64,000 nt of DNA from Sphingomonas sanxanigenens DSM 19645 = NX02 (GCF_000512205.2 NZ_CP006644.1:2040520-2104519); one strand, 5' to 3'. Shown: positions 1-8,236, counted from the first letter of the stretch. Numbers and translations are program-made. The notes: generated by a model from the letters alone, not told the origin.

Positions 1-1
1 C

Positions 2-133
2 TATCTGTTCCCACTGACGAGGGCCGCCCGCATCGCCGCGCGCGGCGTGCCAAGCCTTCCCTATCCCATGCTCGATCGCTCCGCGCCCGCCGTCGACGTG
101 ACGGCGCTGCCGCTGCTCGCCCGGGCCGCCTGA
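2..133 (+). CDS. 3' end of an unidentified gene (partial)
   Basis: An open frame runs in from the left edge and stops with TGA at 131-133. It gives 43 residues ending L-P-L-L-A-R-A-A. The tail has no motif I recognise and the start is outside the window. The next gene begins 78 bases downstream on the same strand, so this may be the preceding member of the same block. Reading frame and codon bias look coding, but the call rests on very little sequence. Confidence 0.4.
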   Translation, partial: YLFPLTRAARIAARGVPSLPYPMLDRSAPAVDVTALPLLARAA

Positions 134-211
134 CATGGATGCGCCCGTGCGGAGGGAAAGGGGGCGGGGAGATGGTGCCGGTTCGGAGCCGGCGCAACGG
201 AGTTATTCGTC

Positions 212-706
212 ATGTCCGACCATGATGCCCGCGCCCTCCTTGTCGAGGCGCTCGATTTCTTCAACGATCATCCGCGCTTCAGCCTGAGGCGCGACCGGCG
301 CCGCGACAGCTATGCGCTCGCATCGCGGATCGATGCCTTCCTCGCTCGGGACAAGCCGGTCCTGCCTGTCGTTGCCGCTGCCCGCGACCGCTGGGAAACG
401 GCCAACGTCCTGCGCATCGACCCGAACGAGCAGGCGGTCGAGCGCGATGACGATGGCTATTGGGTGCGGGCCTGGGTGCGTATGAGCCCGGCCAGCATCG
501 GCGACAACGGTGCCGGACTGGCGGAGCGCTACGCCCGCGCGCTTGCCGCGCTGCCCGAGATCACGCGCGAGGTACTCCTCGCCCATCAGCGGGGCGAACA
601 GGATTTCAGAACGATCGCCGCCCGCTTCGGCATCACCACCCGCGAGGTCGAGCAGCATATCGCCGACGCGCTTCTCGCCATCGGCCAGGCGCTCGATCGG
701 GCCTGA
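212..706 (+). CDS. Protein with sigma-70 region 4-like C-terminal helix-turn-helix
   Basis: This 164-residue protein has a C-terminal stretch (about residues 110-160) that reads as a sigma-70 region 4-like helix-turn-helix: a run of E-I-T-R-E-V-L-L, then F-R-T-I-A-A-R-F-G-I, then T-R-E-V-E-Q-H-I. The N-terminal two thirds, rich in Arg and Asp, match nothing I know. An SD-like GGAG lies about 9 bases before the ATG. It leads the run of small same-strand genes reaching 8.1 kb. It could act as a transcription factor or a sigma-like DNA-binding protein of the mobile element. The fold is an inference from the helix pattern; no region 2 is present, so it is not a complete sigma factor. Confidence 0.6.
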   Translation: MSDHDARALLVEALDFFNDHPRFSLRRDRRRDSYALASRIDAFLARDKPVLPVVAAARDRWETANVLRIDPNEQAVERDDDGYWVRAWVRMSPASIGDNGAGLAERYARALAALPEITREVLLAHQRGEQDFRTIAARFGITTREVEQHIADALLAIGQALDRA

Positions 707-755
707 TCCGGCCCCGGCCTCCTCCCGCACGCTCATTACGAACATGGAGACGATG

Positions 756-1442
756 ATGTCCCAGATGACCCGTCACGACTTCGCGCGCCTGCTTGCGCGT
801 GCCCGCGCCGCAATTGTCGCAACAGATACAGCCGACCGCGACCTCTGCGACGAGCTGGTCCAGGCCGAACGCCTCGTTGAAAACCATGCCGTGCCCTGGG
901 CGGCCGAAATCCACGCCGCCTTCATCGATCATCGGGAAGGCGGTAGCCTCTATGGCGCTTTCACGCGCGAGGCGCTGATCGCCGAGGTCGCCGAATTCTG
1001 CCGCGCATGGTGGCCGGAAATCCGCGACAAGCGCGATCCGCAGGCGCTTTCCGACGAGCAGGCGGTCGAGATCTATTTCGAGGGCCACGACAATGAATAT
1101 CTCTGGTCCGAGCGCATCTCCATCGACGGGCCGGCGATCGGTTCTCCAAGCGAACTTCGCGTCGGCCGCCATCTGGTGATCAGCACCAGCCATATCCGGC
1201 CCGCGACCGGCGACCTGCTCGACCAATGGGCGCCGATGATCCCGGAGACCCGTCCCCTCGGTGTTGCGGAAGCCAGCTATGGCTGGTTCGTCCTCACCGA
1301 TCCGCTTTATGGCACCGAACGCGAGATGATCCCCGGCGAGCTTTGGGCCGCCATCACCTTCGCGCGGACGCAGGGTTGTCGCTGGCTCCTCCTTGATCGC
1401 GACGCCGACATTGTCGCCGATCTCGAGACGTTCGACTGGTGA
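756..1442 (+). CDS. Hypothetical protein with a C-terminal domain shared with the 6.1 kb gene (DUF5983-like)
   Basis: The product has 228 residues. The frame is open further upstream, but GGAG at 746-749 sits 6 bases before ATG 756, so I start there; ATG 753 is an alternative. The C-terminal ~95 residues, from R-V-G-R-H-L-V-I-S-T-S-H, align by eye with the whole 115-residue protein at 6128-6475. Shared features are an initial strand ending [VI]-[CS]-[ST]-[TS]-[AS]-H, a central Y-G-[WF]-F segment, and a closing W-[LV]-L-[LF]-D-R-D. I associate this pattern with mobile-element proteins classed as DUF5983, a recollection not checked here. The N-terminal part is unrecognised. Function is unknown. 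Confidence 0.65.
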   Translation: MSQMTRHDFARLLARARAAIVATDTADRDLCDELVQAERLVENHAVPWAAEIHAAFIDHREGGSLYGAFTREALIAEVAEFCRAWWPEIRDKRDPQALSDEQAVEIYFEGHDNEYLWSERISIDGPAIGSPSELRVGRHLVISTSHIRPATGDLLDQWAPMIPETRPLGVAEASYGWFVLTDPLYGTEREMIPGELWAAITFARTQGCRWLLLDRDADIVADLETFDW

Positions 1443-1452
1443 GGGGATAGTC

Positions 1453-1965
1453 ATGACCCGCCGCTCCAATCGCGCCGAGGTTCGCAACCCGATCCTCGCG
1501 CTTCCCGCCGCGCGCCTGCTCCAGGCCATGCCCGCCGACACGAGAACGCTTCTCGCGGTGCTGCTGGCCGACTTCGCTGCGGACGCGCGCCGTCGTTCGC
1601 GCAGCAGTTGGGACAGCCGCAAGGCTTTCGTCGCCGCCTATTGGGCAACCGTCGCGGTCTATGCCGGTCATATCGCCCGTATCCTGTACCGCGGTGGCCG
1701 CCGGTCTGCGACCCGCAAGCCGTTCTTGGTCACCCAGAAAGGCTATCCCGACCTCGTGGCGGCGGATTGGGTCGAGGCGTCGCGTCTCTATTGCGAGCGG
1801 CGTGATCAGCTTGGGCTGGGCGCTAGCCTCTATCCCGAGGCGCTGATCCTGGTTGGCGGAACCCCGGTGGGTCGGATCAGCTACAATGGGCGGATCTGGA
1901 TGCCCGGCCCATGGGAAGCCTGCGACGAGCCGCTGTTCGACAATCGCCGTGCGGATGTGGGCTGA
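1453..1965 (+). CDS. Conserved-looking hypothetical protein, 170 aa
   Basis: GAGGGG at 1441-1446 sits 6 bases before the ATG, which decides the start against a longer upstream frame. The gene begins 10 bases after the preceding stop, so it is probably co-transcribed. The protein has an Arg-rich middle (R-R-R-S-R-S-S-W) and a C-terminal half rich in Gly, Trp and Tyr (I-S-Y-N-G-R-I-W-M-P-G-P-W). No signal peptide or membrane segment is visible, so it is probably cytoplasmic. I do not recognise the family and assign no function. Confidence 0.6.
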   Translation: MTRRSNRAEVRNPILALPAARLLQAMPADTRTLLAVLLADFAADARRRSRSSWDSRKAFVAAYWATVAVYAGHIARILYRGGRRSATRKPFLVTQKGYPDLVAADWVEASRLYCERRDQLGLGASLYPEALILVGGTPVGRISYNGRIWMPGPWEACDEPLFDNRRADVG

Positions 1966-2009
1966 AAGCAGCCGCCCACCTCGATCCATCATCTTTCAGG
2001 AGACTTGCC

Positions 2010-3113
2010 GTGGGCGCAGCTCTTGCGCGCGGCCGCGTCGTCGCGCTTCCCGAACTACTGCCTGCCGTAGACGAGCAGGTGATGGCCGCCATCAGGGATG
2101 GAGCCTGGTTCGTCTTCAACCTCTCGGGCGGCAAGGACTCCACCGCTGCGGCCTATGCCGCCATCGCGCTGCTCGACGCGCTGGGTCATCCTCGTGATCG
2201 CCGGATCGCCATTCATGCCGATCTTGGCCGCGCGGAATGGCGCTCGACGCCGACGACCGTCGCCGCGATCGCCGAGCGGCTCGGTCTGCCCTTGCTGGTG
2301 GTCCATCGCCCCGCCGGCGATATGGTGGCGCGATGGGAACAACGCTTCCTTGCCGGCAAGCGCCGCTATGAGGCGCTGGAAACCTACAATCTGATCGGGC
2401 CCTGGTCCTCGGCATCGCTGCGCTTCTGCACCTCCGAGCTCAAGGTCCAGGTCATCGGCCCCGAACTCGCCCGGCTCTTCCGGGGCGAGATGATCGTGTC
2501 CGTCATCGGGCTGCGCCGCGCGGAAAGCCCCAGCCGGCGCGCGACCCCGATCTCCCGGATCGACGAGCGTTTCGCCAAGGTCGGCAACAGCGCGGGCACG
2601 CGCATGCTGACCTGGCACCCGGCCGTCGACTGGAGCGCCGACGAGGTGTTCGCGCTCCACCACAGTCACGCTCTGCCGCTCCACGAGGCCTATACCCATT
2701 ATCGGGCGACGCGCTTGTCCTGCGCCTTCTGCGTGCTGGCCTCCGTCGCCGCGCCGGAGAATATCGACCTCTATCGCCATCTGGCGTCGATCGAGGCGGG
2801 CTCGACCTTCTCCTTTCAACCGCAGCGCTGGCTCGCCGATGTCGCGCCAAACCTCCTTCCGGCGGCGCTTGTACGCGACATTGTGCGCGCAAAGACACGG
2901 GCCGGCGAACGGCGTGCGCTTGAGGCGGCCATGCCCCTGGGGTTGCGGTTCGTCAAAGGCTGGCCGCCGCGCTTGCCGACATGGGAGGAAGCCAACGCGA
3001 TCGCACGGTCCCGAACCCGGATCCTCGCCCATCATGGTCTTAGCGACCGCTTCCCCGATGCCGGCGCGGTCCTCTCGCGCTTTGCCGAACTGCTCTGCGC
3101 CAAGGCGCTCTAG
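2010..3113 (+). CDS. PP-loop ATPase, PAPS-reductase-like, with cysteine motifs
   Basis: AGGAGA at 1998-2003 lies 6 bases before a GTG start, giving 367 residues. The PP-loop S-G-G-K-D-S is at residues 39-44. Further family signatures are G-L-R-R-A-E-S-P-S-R (167-176) and H-P-A-V-D-W-S-A-D-E-V-F (203-214), as in PAPS reductases and DndC-type proteins. Cysteines occur at 140 (F-C-T-S-E-L-K) and 238/241 (C-A-F-C), which could hold an Fe-S cluster or zinc. The family activates substrates with ATP for sulfur transfer or sulfonucleotide reduction. No cys operon genes are nearby, so a housekeeping sulfate role is unlikely. A second PP-loop protein lies at 7144-8112 with cysteines in the same order. 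Confidence 0.8.
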   Translation: MGAALARGRVVALPELLPAVDEQVMAAIRDGAWFVFNLSGGKDSTAAAYAAIALLDALGHPRDRRIAIHADLGRAEWRSTPTTVAAIAERLGLPLLVVHRPAGDMVARWEQRFLAGKRRYEALETYNLIGPWSSASLRFCTSELKVQVIGPELARLFRGEMIVSVIGLRRAESPSRRATPISRIDERFAKVGNSAGTRMLTWHPAVDWSADEVFALHHSHALPLHEAYTHYRATRLSCAFCVLASVAAPENIDLYRHLASIEAGSTFSFQPQRWLADVAPNLLPAALVRDIVRAKTRAGERRALEAAMPLGLRFVKGWPPRLPTWEEANAIARSRTRILAHHGLSDRFPDAGAVLSRFAELLCAKAL

Positions 3114-3232
3114 CGCCGCCATTCCGTGACAGGAGGGGAGCGGGAGCTTCGAGTGTGACGGCCGGATTTCACCCGAGGATCGCCGGGGCCGTCACTGACG
3201 GCGATCACCTCCCATCATCGAAGGATAGCCCC

Positions 3233-3694
3233 ATGGACGTCATCGTCTCCCGGTCCCGCGTCGCGGGAACCGCCTCGATCTATCTGTATCGCGCACTCGT
3301 GCCGCTCGCCGAGGTCGCAGCGTCACGCCGTCCCCGCTGCGTCATCATCCAGGCGCGGTTAGGGAGCAGGCGCGTCCCCTCCACCCGCATCGCCGATGTC
3401 GTGGCGCCCGCGGCATGGTATGATCGCGAACTGGCGACACCCTGCGGTCTCGCCGCAAGTCTCAATCTGGTCGCTCGCCGGATCGAGGCGCTCATCATTC
3501 GCACGGCCTTTCCCGAGATGACCGCTCGGCTCACCCCACCGATGGTCGCGCTCGACTTCGCCCCGAAGGACGCAAGCTACAGACTTGCCATGGCCGATAT
3601 CAATGCCGCGTTCGACCGGTTCGCCGCCGGAATCGATGGCCTGATGGCCGCCGATCTTGCCCTCTACCAGGGCTGCGATCTGCGCGCCGCCTGA
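3233..3694 (+). CDS. Hypothetical protein, 153 aa
   Basis: AAGGAT at 3221-3226 precedes the ATG at 3233, so I use it and not the in-frame start 78 bases upstream. The protein is mostly helical in appearance, with Ala/Arg-rich stretches and a C-terminal pattern M-A-D-I-N-A-A-F-D-R-F. No transmembrane segment or catalytic motif is visible and I do not recognise the family. It lies between the first PP-loop gene and two coupled small genes on the same strand. Confidence 0.55.
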   Translation: MDVIVSRSRVAGTASIYLYRALVPLAEVAASRRPRCVIIQARLGSRRVPSTRIADVVAPAAWYDRELATPCGLAASLNLVARRIEALIIRTAFPEMTARLTPPMVALDFAPKDASYRLAMADINAAFDRFAAGIDGLMAADLALYQGCDLRAA

Positions 3695-3785
3695 CGCCGC
3701 GCGGGCAATATCGCCCGCAGCTTGAAGGCCGGCTTCGGGCCTCACGCCCGGCCGACCGCGACATCCATCCATTATGGAGGAAAAT

Positions 3786-3992
3786 ATGAGCGCCTATACC
3801 AAGACGTTTGCCGAAACCTATACGATGCGCAGCCGCTTCTGGCAGGCGCTCGGAGAGATCGGAAAGGCCATGGCGAACGCCTATGCCTTCGACGCCGACC
3901 TCGATAATCGCGCCGCCATCAAGGAACTCGCCTGGGACGCCATGGTCCACTCGTTGATCGAGCATCATGATTTCAAGCCGGAGGAACTATGA
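3786..3992 (+). CDS. Small hypothetical protein, 68 aa
   Basis: GGAGG at 3776-3780 lies 5 bases before the ATG at 3786. The product is a small acidic, helix-forming protein with aromatic residues near the N-terminus (Y-T-K-T-F-A-E-T-Y-T-M). Its stop overlaps the next start (ATGA at 3989-3992), so the two genes are probably translationally coupled. The family is unrecognised. Confidence 0.6.
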   Translation: MSAYTKTFAETYTMRSRFWQALGEIGKAMANAYAFDADLDNRAAIKELAWDAMVHSLIEHHDFKPEEL

Positions 3993-4363
3993 TGGAACAG
4001 CCTCCCACCGCCCTGGGCGCGCCGATCCCAGATCTGGCGGAGCGTTCAGACCGTGCCGACAGCCGGCTGGAAACGGCAGCCTGTCTTTGGGAAGCCGTGC
4101 TCGGGCTTCGCGACCGGCCGGTCACCGATCCCGACGCGATCGGTCTTGCCCTTATGATCCGCAGCGCCTTCGAGGCGCTCGGCACCGCCGCGCTGCGCCT
4201 GACCGTGGTCGACTGGACCGACGCCGTCGATGCCGCCTGGCGTGCGGTCGAGGACGACTATCCGCTCTGCTTCGACTGGGACTTCGTGCCCGACTGGATC
4301 GTCGATCATGTCGACTGGTCCGATCCGCTGCATCCGACCGTGACCCAAAGGGGAGGGGGATGA
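3989..4363 (+). CDS. Small acidic hypothetical protein, 124 aa
   Basis: The start overlaps the previous stop by 4 bases, with GAGGA at 3981-3985 as ribosome binding site. A second in-frame ATG directly follows at 3992. The C-terminal half is unusually rich in Trp and Asp (V-V-D-W-T-D-A-V-D-A-A-W, then F-D-W-D-F-V-P-D-W-I-V-D). No enzyme motif or membrane segment is visible. It could be a small interaction or modulator protein, but I assign no function. Confidence 0.6.
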   Translation: MMEQPPTALGAPIPDLAERSDRADSRLETAACLWEAVLGLRDRPVTDPDAIGLALMIRSAFEALGTAALRLTVVDWTDAVDAAWRAVEDDYPLCFDWDFVPDWIVDHVDWSDPLHPTVTQRGGG

Positions 4364-4412
4364 GCTTCGTTGCGGCGGGGAATTGGTCTGCGCCGCGCAG
4401 GAGCATCATCCC

Positions 4413-6080
4413 ATGTCCTTTCCCACCACCATCCGGCCCGCGGTCGGCCAGACGCTGATCACCAAGGTCTCCCGCTTTTATGCTCAGACGCTCGGTGACG
4501 TGCTCAGCGAACTGTTCCAGAATGCCCGCCGCGCCGGCGCCAAGGGCATCTACGTCGCCCTCTACCATCTGCCCGATGGACCGGCGCTGTCCATCTATGA
4601 TGACGGGCGCGGCATCGAGGACCCGGCCAAGCTGCTGACGCTTGGCGATTCAGGCTGGCAGTCGGACATTCTCAAGCGCGAGGATCCGGCCGGCATGGGC
4701 GTCTTCAGCCTCGCCGGGCAGGATGTTGAGGTGCGCTCCTGGTCGCGCAGCGCGGGCCGGGGCTGGTCCGTCCATATTCCGCCGGATGGCTGGGAAGGCG
4801 CTGTGCCGCTCGACATCCATCCCTGCGGTATCGTGCGCGGCACCGAGTTCCTGATCAAGCTGCCGCCGGCATGGGAGCAGCAACTCGGGTCGGCGCTGCG
4901 TCTGGCGGCTCACTATCTGCCTCTCCCGGTTCATTTCGAGGGCGGTGAGCTTCCGCGCCAGGACTTCCTTGCCGGCGCCAGCCGGATCGAGGAGTGGGAG
5001 GGCTGCCGCATCGGCGTCTTCCATGACAACATAAGCGACGTCTCGCACAGCCACCGGATCAACTTCCACGGCGTGACGGTACCGTGCCAGCCTCCCGGTC
5101 TCAGCGAACTCGGCAATCCGCACAACTGGCGGGTGCGGGTCGATATCGTGGACGCGCCTGCGCTCCAGCTCGTGCTCCCCGCCCGCAAGGAAATGGTCGA
5201 GAATGAGACGCTCTCCCGCCTGAGGGAAGCGGCCGAGACCGCTCTCTACCGGTCGGTCGCCGAGGAGCCGTCTCACCGCCTTCCCTACACGGCCTGGGCG
5301 CGCGCCCGCGATCTCGGTGTGGATCTTCCCGAAGCCGAGGTCTGGCTCAATGCCTGGCAGCCCAGCGTTGCCGACACGGACAACCGATACATGGGCAGTC
5401 CCGTTCGATCCGGTCCAATGATCCTGATGACCGAGCATGAACCGGACGTCGAGCAGGCGCTCGCTCACGCGCTCAAGAAGGGATCGCCACTCGATGGCCG
5501 GCTCGTTCACGAGGCGCGCGATCTCGAAGGCTATCGCTGGTACGAGGCGCTCCCGCGTCTCCTGTCCTGCAGCTTCACCATGAAGCGCGACGGCGTGTCC
5601 CACCGCTATGCCGACGACGCCGGATTGCCGGACGATTTCGCGTCCGGGGCGGTCGAGGCGTTGACCGCCGAGATCGTCCTGCGTCCCGGCGGCGAAAACC
5701 CGGCTGAGCCCGCCACCCTTTGCATCCCGGCGGACATGCTGGTCTGCAACAATGCGTCCTGGACCCTCGATGAGGCGACCATCCTCGTAGATGGCGAGGC
5801 GGATGTGCAGCCCGGCGCGCTGGCTGACCTCATCTATGCGAGCCTGTTCTGCTACTCCGATGACCATGAGAGCGACAGTTGGGACACCCAGTCGCTCGCC
5901 TTCGAGCGGGAGGCGCTCAATCTCGCCAATGAACTGCTGCTCGGCGAAGATGAAGCGCTCCTGGCGCAGTTGCGCGCCGCGGTGTTCGAGCATGTCCAGT
6001 GGCTCATCCCCGAAGGGCGCAGCCTGACCGTCAGTGCGGACCGCAAGGCGCTTTCGATCGACCTCGCCCAGGCCGCCTGA
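4413..6080 (+). CDS. GHKL (HSP90-like) ATPase-domain protein
   Basis: CAGGAG at 4398-4403 selects the ATG at 4413, giving 555 residues. The N-terminal GHKL ATP-binding fold is clear: N-box E33-L-F-Q-N37, G1 box D63-D-G-R-G-I68, and G2 box D91-P-A-G-M-G-V-F-S. Members of this fold include HSP90, MutL, gyrase B, histidine kinases and MORC-like proteins. The remaining ~400 residues lack a histidine-kinase dimerisation domain, HSP90 middle motifs or any domain I recognise. It may act as an ATP-driven clamp or chaperone-like factor. It lies among small unknown genes and between two PP-loop proteins on the same strand, which suggests a joint function. The closing region includes an acidic Ser/Asp stretch (S-D-D-H-E-S-D-S-W-D). 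Confidence 0.8.
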   Translation: MSFPTTIRPAVGQTLITKVSRFYAQTLGDVLSELFQNARRAGAKGIYVALYHLPDGPALSIYDDGRGIEDPAKLLTLGDSGWQSDILKREDPAGMGVFSLAGQDVEVRSWSRSAGRGWSVHIPPDGWEGAVPLDIHPCGIVRGTEFLIKLPPAWEQQLGSALRLAAHYLPLPVHFEGGELPRQDFLAGASRIEEWEGCRIGVFHDNISDVSHSHRINFHGVTVPCQPPGLSELGNPHNWRVRVDIVDAPALQLVLPARKEMVENETLSRLREAAETALYRSVAEEPSHRLPYTAWARARDLGVDLPEAEVWLNAWQPSVADTDNRYMGSPVRSGPMILMTEHEPDVEQALAHALKKGSPLDGRLVHEARDLEGYRWYEALPRLLSCSFTMKRDGVSHRYADDAGLPDDFASGAVEALTAEIVLRPGGENPAEPATLCIPADMLVCNNASWTLDEATILVDGEADVQPGALADLIYASLFCYSDDHESDSWDTQSLAFEREALNLANELLLGEDEALLAQLRAAVFEHVQWLIPEGRSLTVSADRKALSIDLAQAA

Positions 6081-6127
6081 GGCTTCCGCTGCGCCAATCC
6101 CCTCACACCCCTTCAGGGAGAATATCC

Positions 6128-6475
6128 ATGCGCCGTTCCGCGCTCATCGTCTGTTCGACCGCCCATCTGCCGGTAGTCGAACGCCGCCACATCGACACGC
6201 TGATCGCCGCCGCTCCGCGCGGCGATGATGGCCGGGTCGATGTTGGGCATCCCGATCTCGTGATCGAGCCTTATGCCTATGGCTTCTTCGTCCACACCTC
6301 CATCGTGGGATGCGGCGGCGAGCAGCCGGACGACATCAGTCCGGAATTCTGGGCGATTCTCACGCTGGCTTTCGACAGCGATGTTTCCTGGGTGCTGTTC
6401 GATCGCGACGAACCCGTGTCGCCCGACCTGCCCGTCTTCCCCGATCCCGAACATCCCGAGGAGTATCAGTCATGA
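6128..6475 (+). CDS. Small protein matching the C-terminal domain of the 756-1442 gene (DUF5983-like)
   Basis: AGGGAGA at 6114-6120 precedes the ATG, giving 115 residues. Nearly its whole length aligns with the C-terminal part of the protein at 756-1442: S-A-L-I-V-C-S-T-A-H at the start, Y-A-Y-G-F-F-V in the middle, W-V-L-F-D-R-D-E near the end. It thus looks like a stand-alone version of that domain. Its stop overlaps the next ATG by 4 bases. Function unknown; the DUF5983 label is from memory. Confidence 0.65.
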   Translation: MRRSALIVCSTAHLPVVERRHIDTLIAAAPRGDDGRVDVGHPDLVIEPYAYGFFVHTSIVGCGGEQPDDISPEFWAILTLAFDSDVSWVLFDRDEPVSPDLPVFPDPEHPEEYQS

Positions 6476-6675
6476 TCGTCGCTTTTCCATCGGCCCGTTC
6501 ATCCGCGCTTACGACGCTCGCAACCTATGACCGCGCCTATGCGGTCGCGATACAGAAGCGGCGTGAAACCGGACGCCCGCAGTTCGTTCTGCGCACCGGC
6601 GACCCGCTCCAACCTTTCCGCGTCTCGGCCACCGGGCCGAAGCGCGAGCAAGCTCTGATGACCCTCATTGCCTGA
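6472..6675 (+). CDS. Small hypothetical protein, 67 aa
   Basis: It starts inside the preceding stop (ATGA) with GAGGAG about 9 bases upstream, so it is translationally coupled. The product is basic, with the patterns A-T-Y-D-R-A-Y-A-V-A-I-Q-K-R-R and P-F-R-V-S-A-T-G-P-K-R-E. It could be a small nucleic-acid-associated protein, but this is only a charge-based guess. The family is unrecognised. Confidence 0.5.
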   Translation: MIVAFPSARSSALTTLATYDRAYAVAIQKRRETGRPQFVLRTGDPLQPFRVSATGPKREQALMTLIA

Positions 6676-6733
6676 TGCGTGCGAGCCGGCCCGTCGCCGG
6701 CTCCACCTCGGCCCCATTTCAAGGACCAGGGAG

Positions 6734-7075
6734 ATGACCCACAACAGTACGACCCCGCTCATCGCCGGGACGGAAGCGCTGCCCTATATCGAGATGACCG
6801 AGGACGAATTCCTCGCCCGTTTCCATCCCATGCCGAACCATCTCTCGGACACGGCCGGATTCGACTTCGGGGAAGGGGGCTGCCTTTTCGAGGCATCGGG
6901 GCCCGAGCTCGCATTCGTGCGCGCGCAGCCGCCCGCAAAGGTCTGGACCGTCATCGAGGGCGACGACGGTCTGGAGATCACCGACGGCATGCATGTCGTC
7001 AATCGTCTCGGCTATCTCGTGACGGTTCGGTGCTGCCCGCCGAACGTCGCCGTCAGCGTCCCGCTCGACGGCTGA
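6734..7075 (+). CDS. Hypothetical acidic protein, 113 aa
   Basis: AAGGA at 6721-6725 lies 8 bases before the ATG. The protein is acidic, with a strand-rich C-terminal half (V-W-T-V-I-E-G-D-D-G, then V-V-N-R-L-G-Y-L-V-T-V) and a C-C pair near residue 101. No catalytic motif is visible. It fits the same-strand block of unknown small genes between the GHKL ATPase and the second PP-loop protein. Confidence 0.55.
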   Translation: MTHNSTTPLIAGTEALPYIEMTEDEFLARFHPMPNHLSDTAGFDFGEGGCLFEASGPELAFVRAQPPAKVWTVIEGDDGLEITDGMHVVNRLGYLVTVRCCPPNVAVSVPLDG

Positions 7076-7143
7076 ATGCCGGTCTTCCGGCGGTCGCTTC
7101 CTGAACCGCCGGGTCAATGGGCCCTCTCCCCAGGAGAACAGCT

Positions 7144-8112
7144 ATGTCCGGATTAGTGCGTCCGCCATTCATGGCGGCGAATGATGACGCCTGCCACGAT
7201 GACCTGTTCGGCGTCCCGGTGGTCGCCGCCTGGGGCATGGGCGTCGACAGCACCGCGATGATCATCGAATGGGTGGCCCGGGGCCTGCCTTTGTCCGTCG
7301 TTCTGACGGCGGACACGGGCGTCGAGCGCGAGGAGACCTATGCCTATCTGCCGATCTTCCAGCGCTGGATGGACCGGCATCATATCGAACATCATGTCGT
7401 GCGCTATATCCCGAAGCGCTTCAAACACTGGCCGCCTTACTTCTCGCTGCTGGAAAATTGCCTGACCAACGCGACCCTGCCGTCGATAAGTTACGGAGGC
7501 CACTCTTGCAGCGCGAAATGGAAAATTCAGCCGCAGGATCAATGGGTTGCTGGGTGGTCTCCAGCGCAGCAAATATGGGCCCGTGGCGGCAAGGTCGTCA
7601 AGCTTATCGGCTATGACAGCTCGCCCGCCGACAGCCGCCGCTATGCCCATCGCGAAGGCCATGTCAGCGACCTTTACGACTATCGCTATCCCTTGCGCGA
7701 ATGGCAGTGGGACCGGGACGCCTGTGCCGCCCGCATCCGGGCCGAGGGCCTACCCGTGCCCCATAAATCCGCGTGTTGGCTCTGCCTCGCGCAAAAGACG
7801 AGCGAATTGATGACGCTGCCGCCCTGGTGCCTGCGGCTGATCGTGCTGGTCGAAGCGCGGGCGGCTCCGCGTCTCCAGACCGTCGAAGGACTGTGGCGCA
7901 AATCCACCCGCGAGCGCCCCGGATCGATGACCCGCTTCATTCGGGAGCGCAGCCTGTTGCCGTCCGCCGAGATCGACGCGATCATTGCCGGTGCGCCGAT
8001 CGATCTTATCGATTTCCAGCGCGTCGCGGCCGAAATCCCGCTCGCCGAGCGTCCGACGATGCGCGACTGGATCGATCGCTTCAATGCTGGCGTCGAGCGT
8101 CTCGCGGCCTGA
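7144..8112 (+). CDS. Second PP-loop-like protein with degenerate loop and paired cysteines
   Basis: AGGAGA at 7132-7137 sets the ATG 6 bases later; the product has 322 residues. The N-terminal loop reads W-G-M-G-V-D-S (30-36): the family layout is kept but the usual lysine of S-G-G-K-D-S is replaced. It is followed by L-T-A-D-T-G-V-E-R-E-E-T-Y (54-66), the usual second strand of PAPS-reductase-like folds. C123 (S-C-S-A-K-W-K) and C212/C215 (C-W-L-C) occupy the same order as C140 and C238/C241 in the protein at 2010-3113. It may be a partner of that protein, with altered nucleotide handling, or may use another phosphate-binding mode. No sulfate-assimilation genes are close by. Confidence 0.75.
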   Translation: MSGLVRPPFMAANDDACHDDLFGVPVVAAWGMGVDSTAMIIEWVARGLPLSVVLTADTGVEREETYAYLPIFQRWMDRHHIEHHVVRYIPKRFKHWPPYFSLLENCLTNATLPSISYGGHSCSAKWKIQPQDQWVAGWSPAQQIWARGGKVVKLIGYDSSPADSRRYAHREGHVSDLYDYRYPLREWQWDRDACAARIRAEGLPVPHKSACWLCLAQKTSELMTLPPWCLRLIVLVEARAAPRLQTVEGLWRKSTRERPGSMTRFIRERSLLPSAEIDAIIAGAPIDLIDFQRVAAEIPLAERPTMRDWIDRFNAGVERLAA

Positions 8113-8193
8113 TCGTCGCGGTCGCGGCGGCCCGTTCGGCTGTCGGATCCGAGTGCGGACGATGCCCGTGGAGCGGGCGTCGTCTTGCGCGCC

Positions 8194-8212
8194 ACTATCA
8201 TAAAGTGATAGT
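8194..8212. promoter_or_regulatory. Palindromic operator upstream of the ParDE-type pair
   Basis: ACTATCA (8194-8200) and TGATAGT (8206-8212) form a perfect 7-bp inverted repeat with a 5-base AT-rich spacer. It lies 24 bases before the antitoxin ATG. RHH antitoxins of this family bind such palindromes and repress their own operon, so this is the likely autoregulatory site. Confidence 0.7.
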
Positions 8213-8236
8213 CCTCTTTTCCAGAGGAGTTCGGCC

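Noticed and set aside
4650-5993. 447-residue antisense frame within the GHKL gene
   Set aside because: The sense strand has clear ATP-binding motifs and a ribosome binding site; the antisense product shows no motif.
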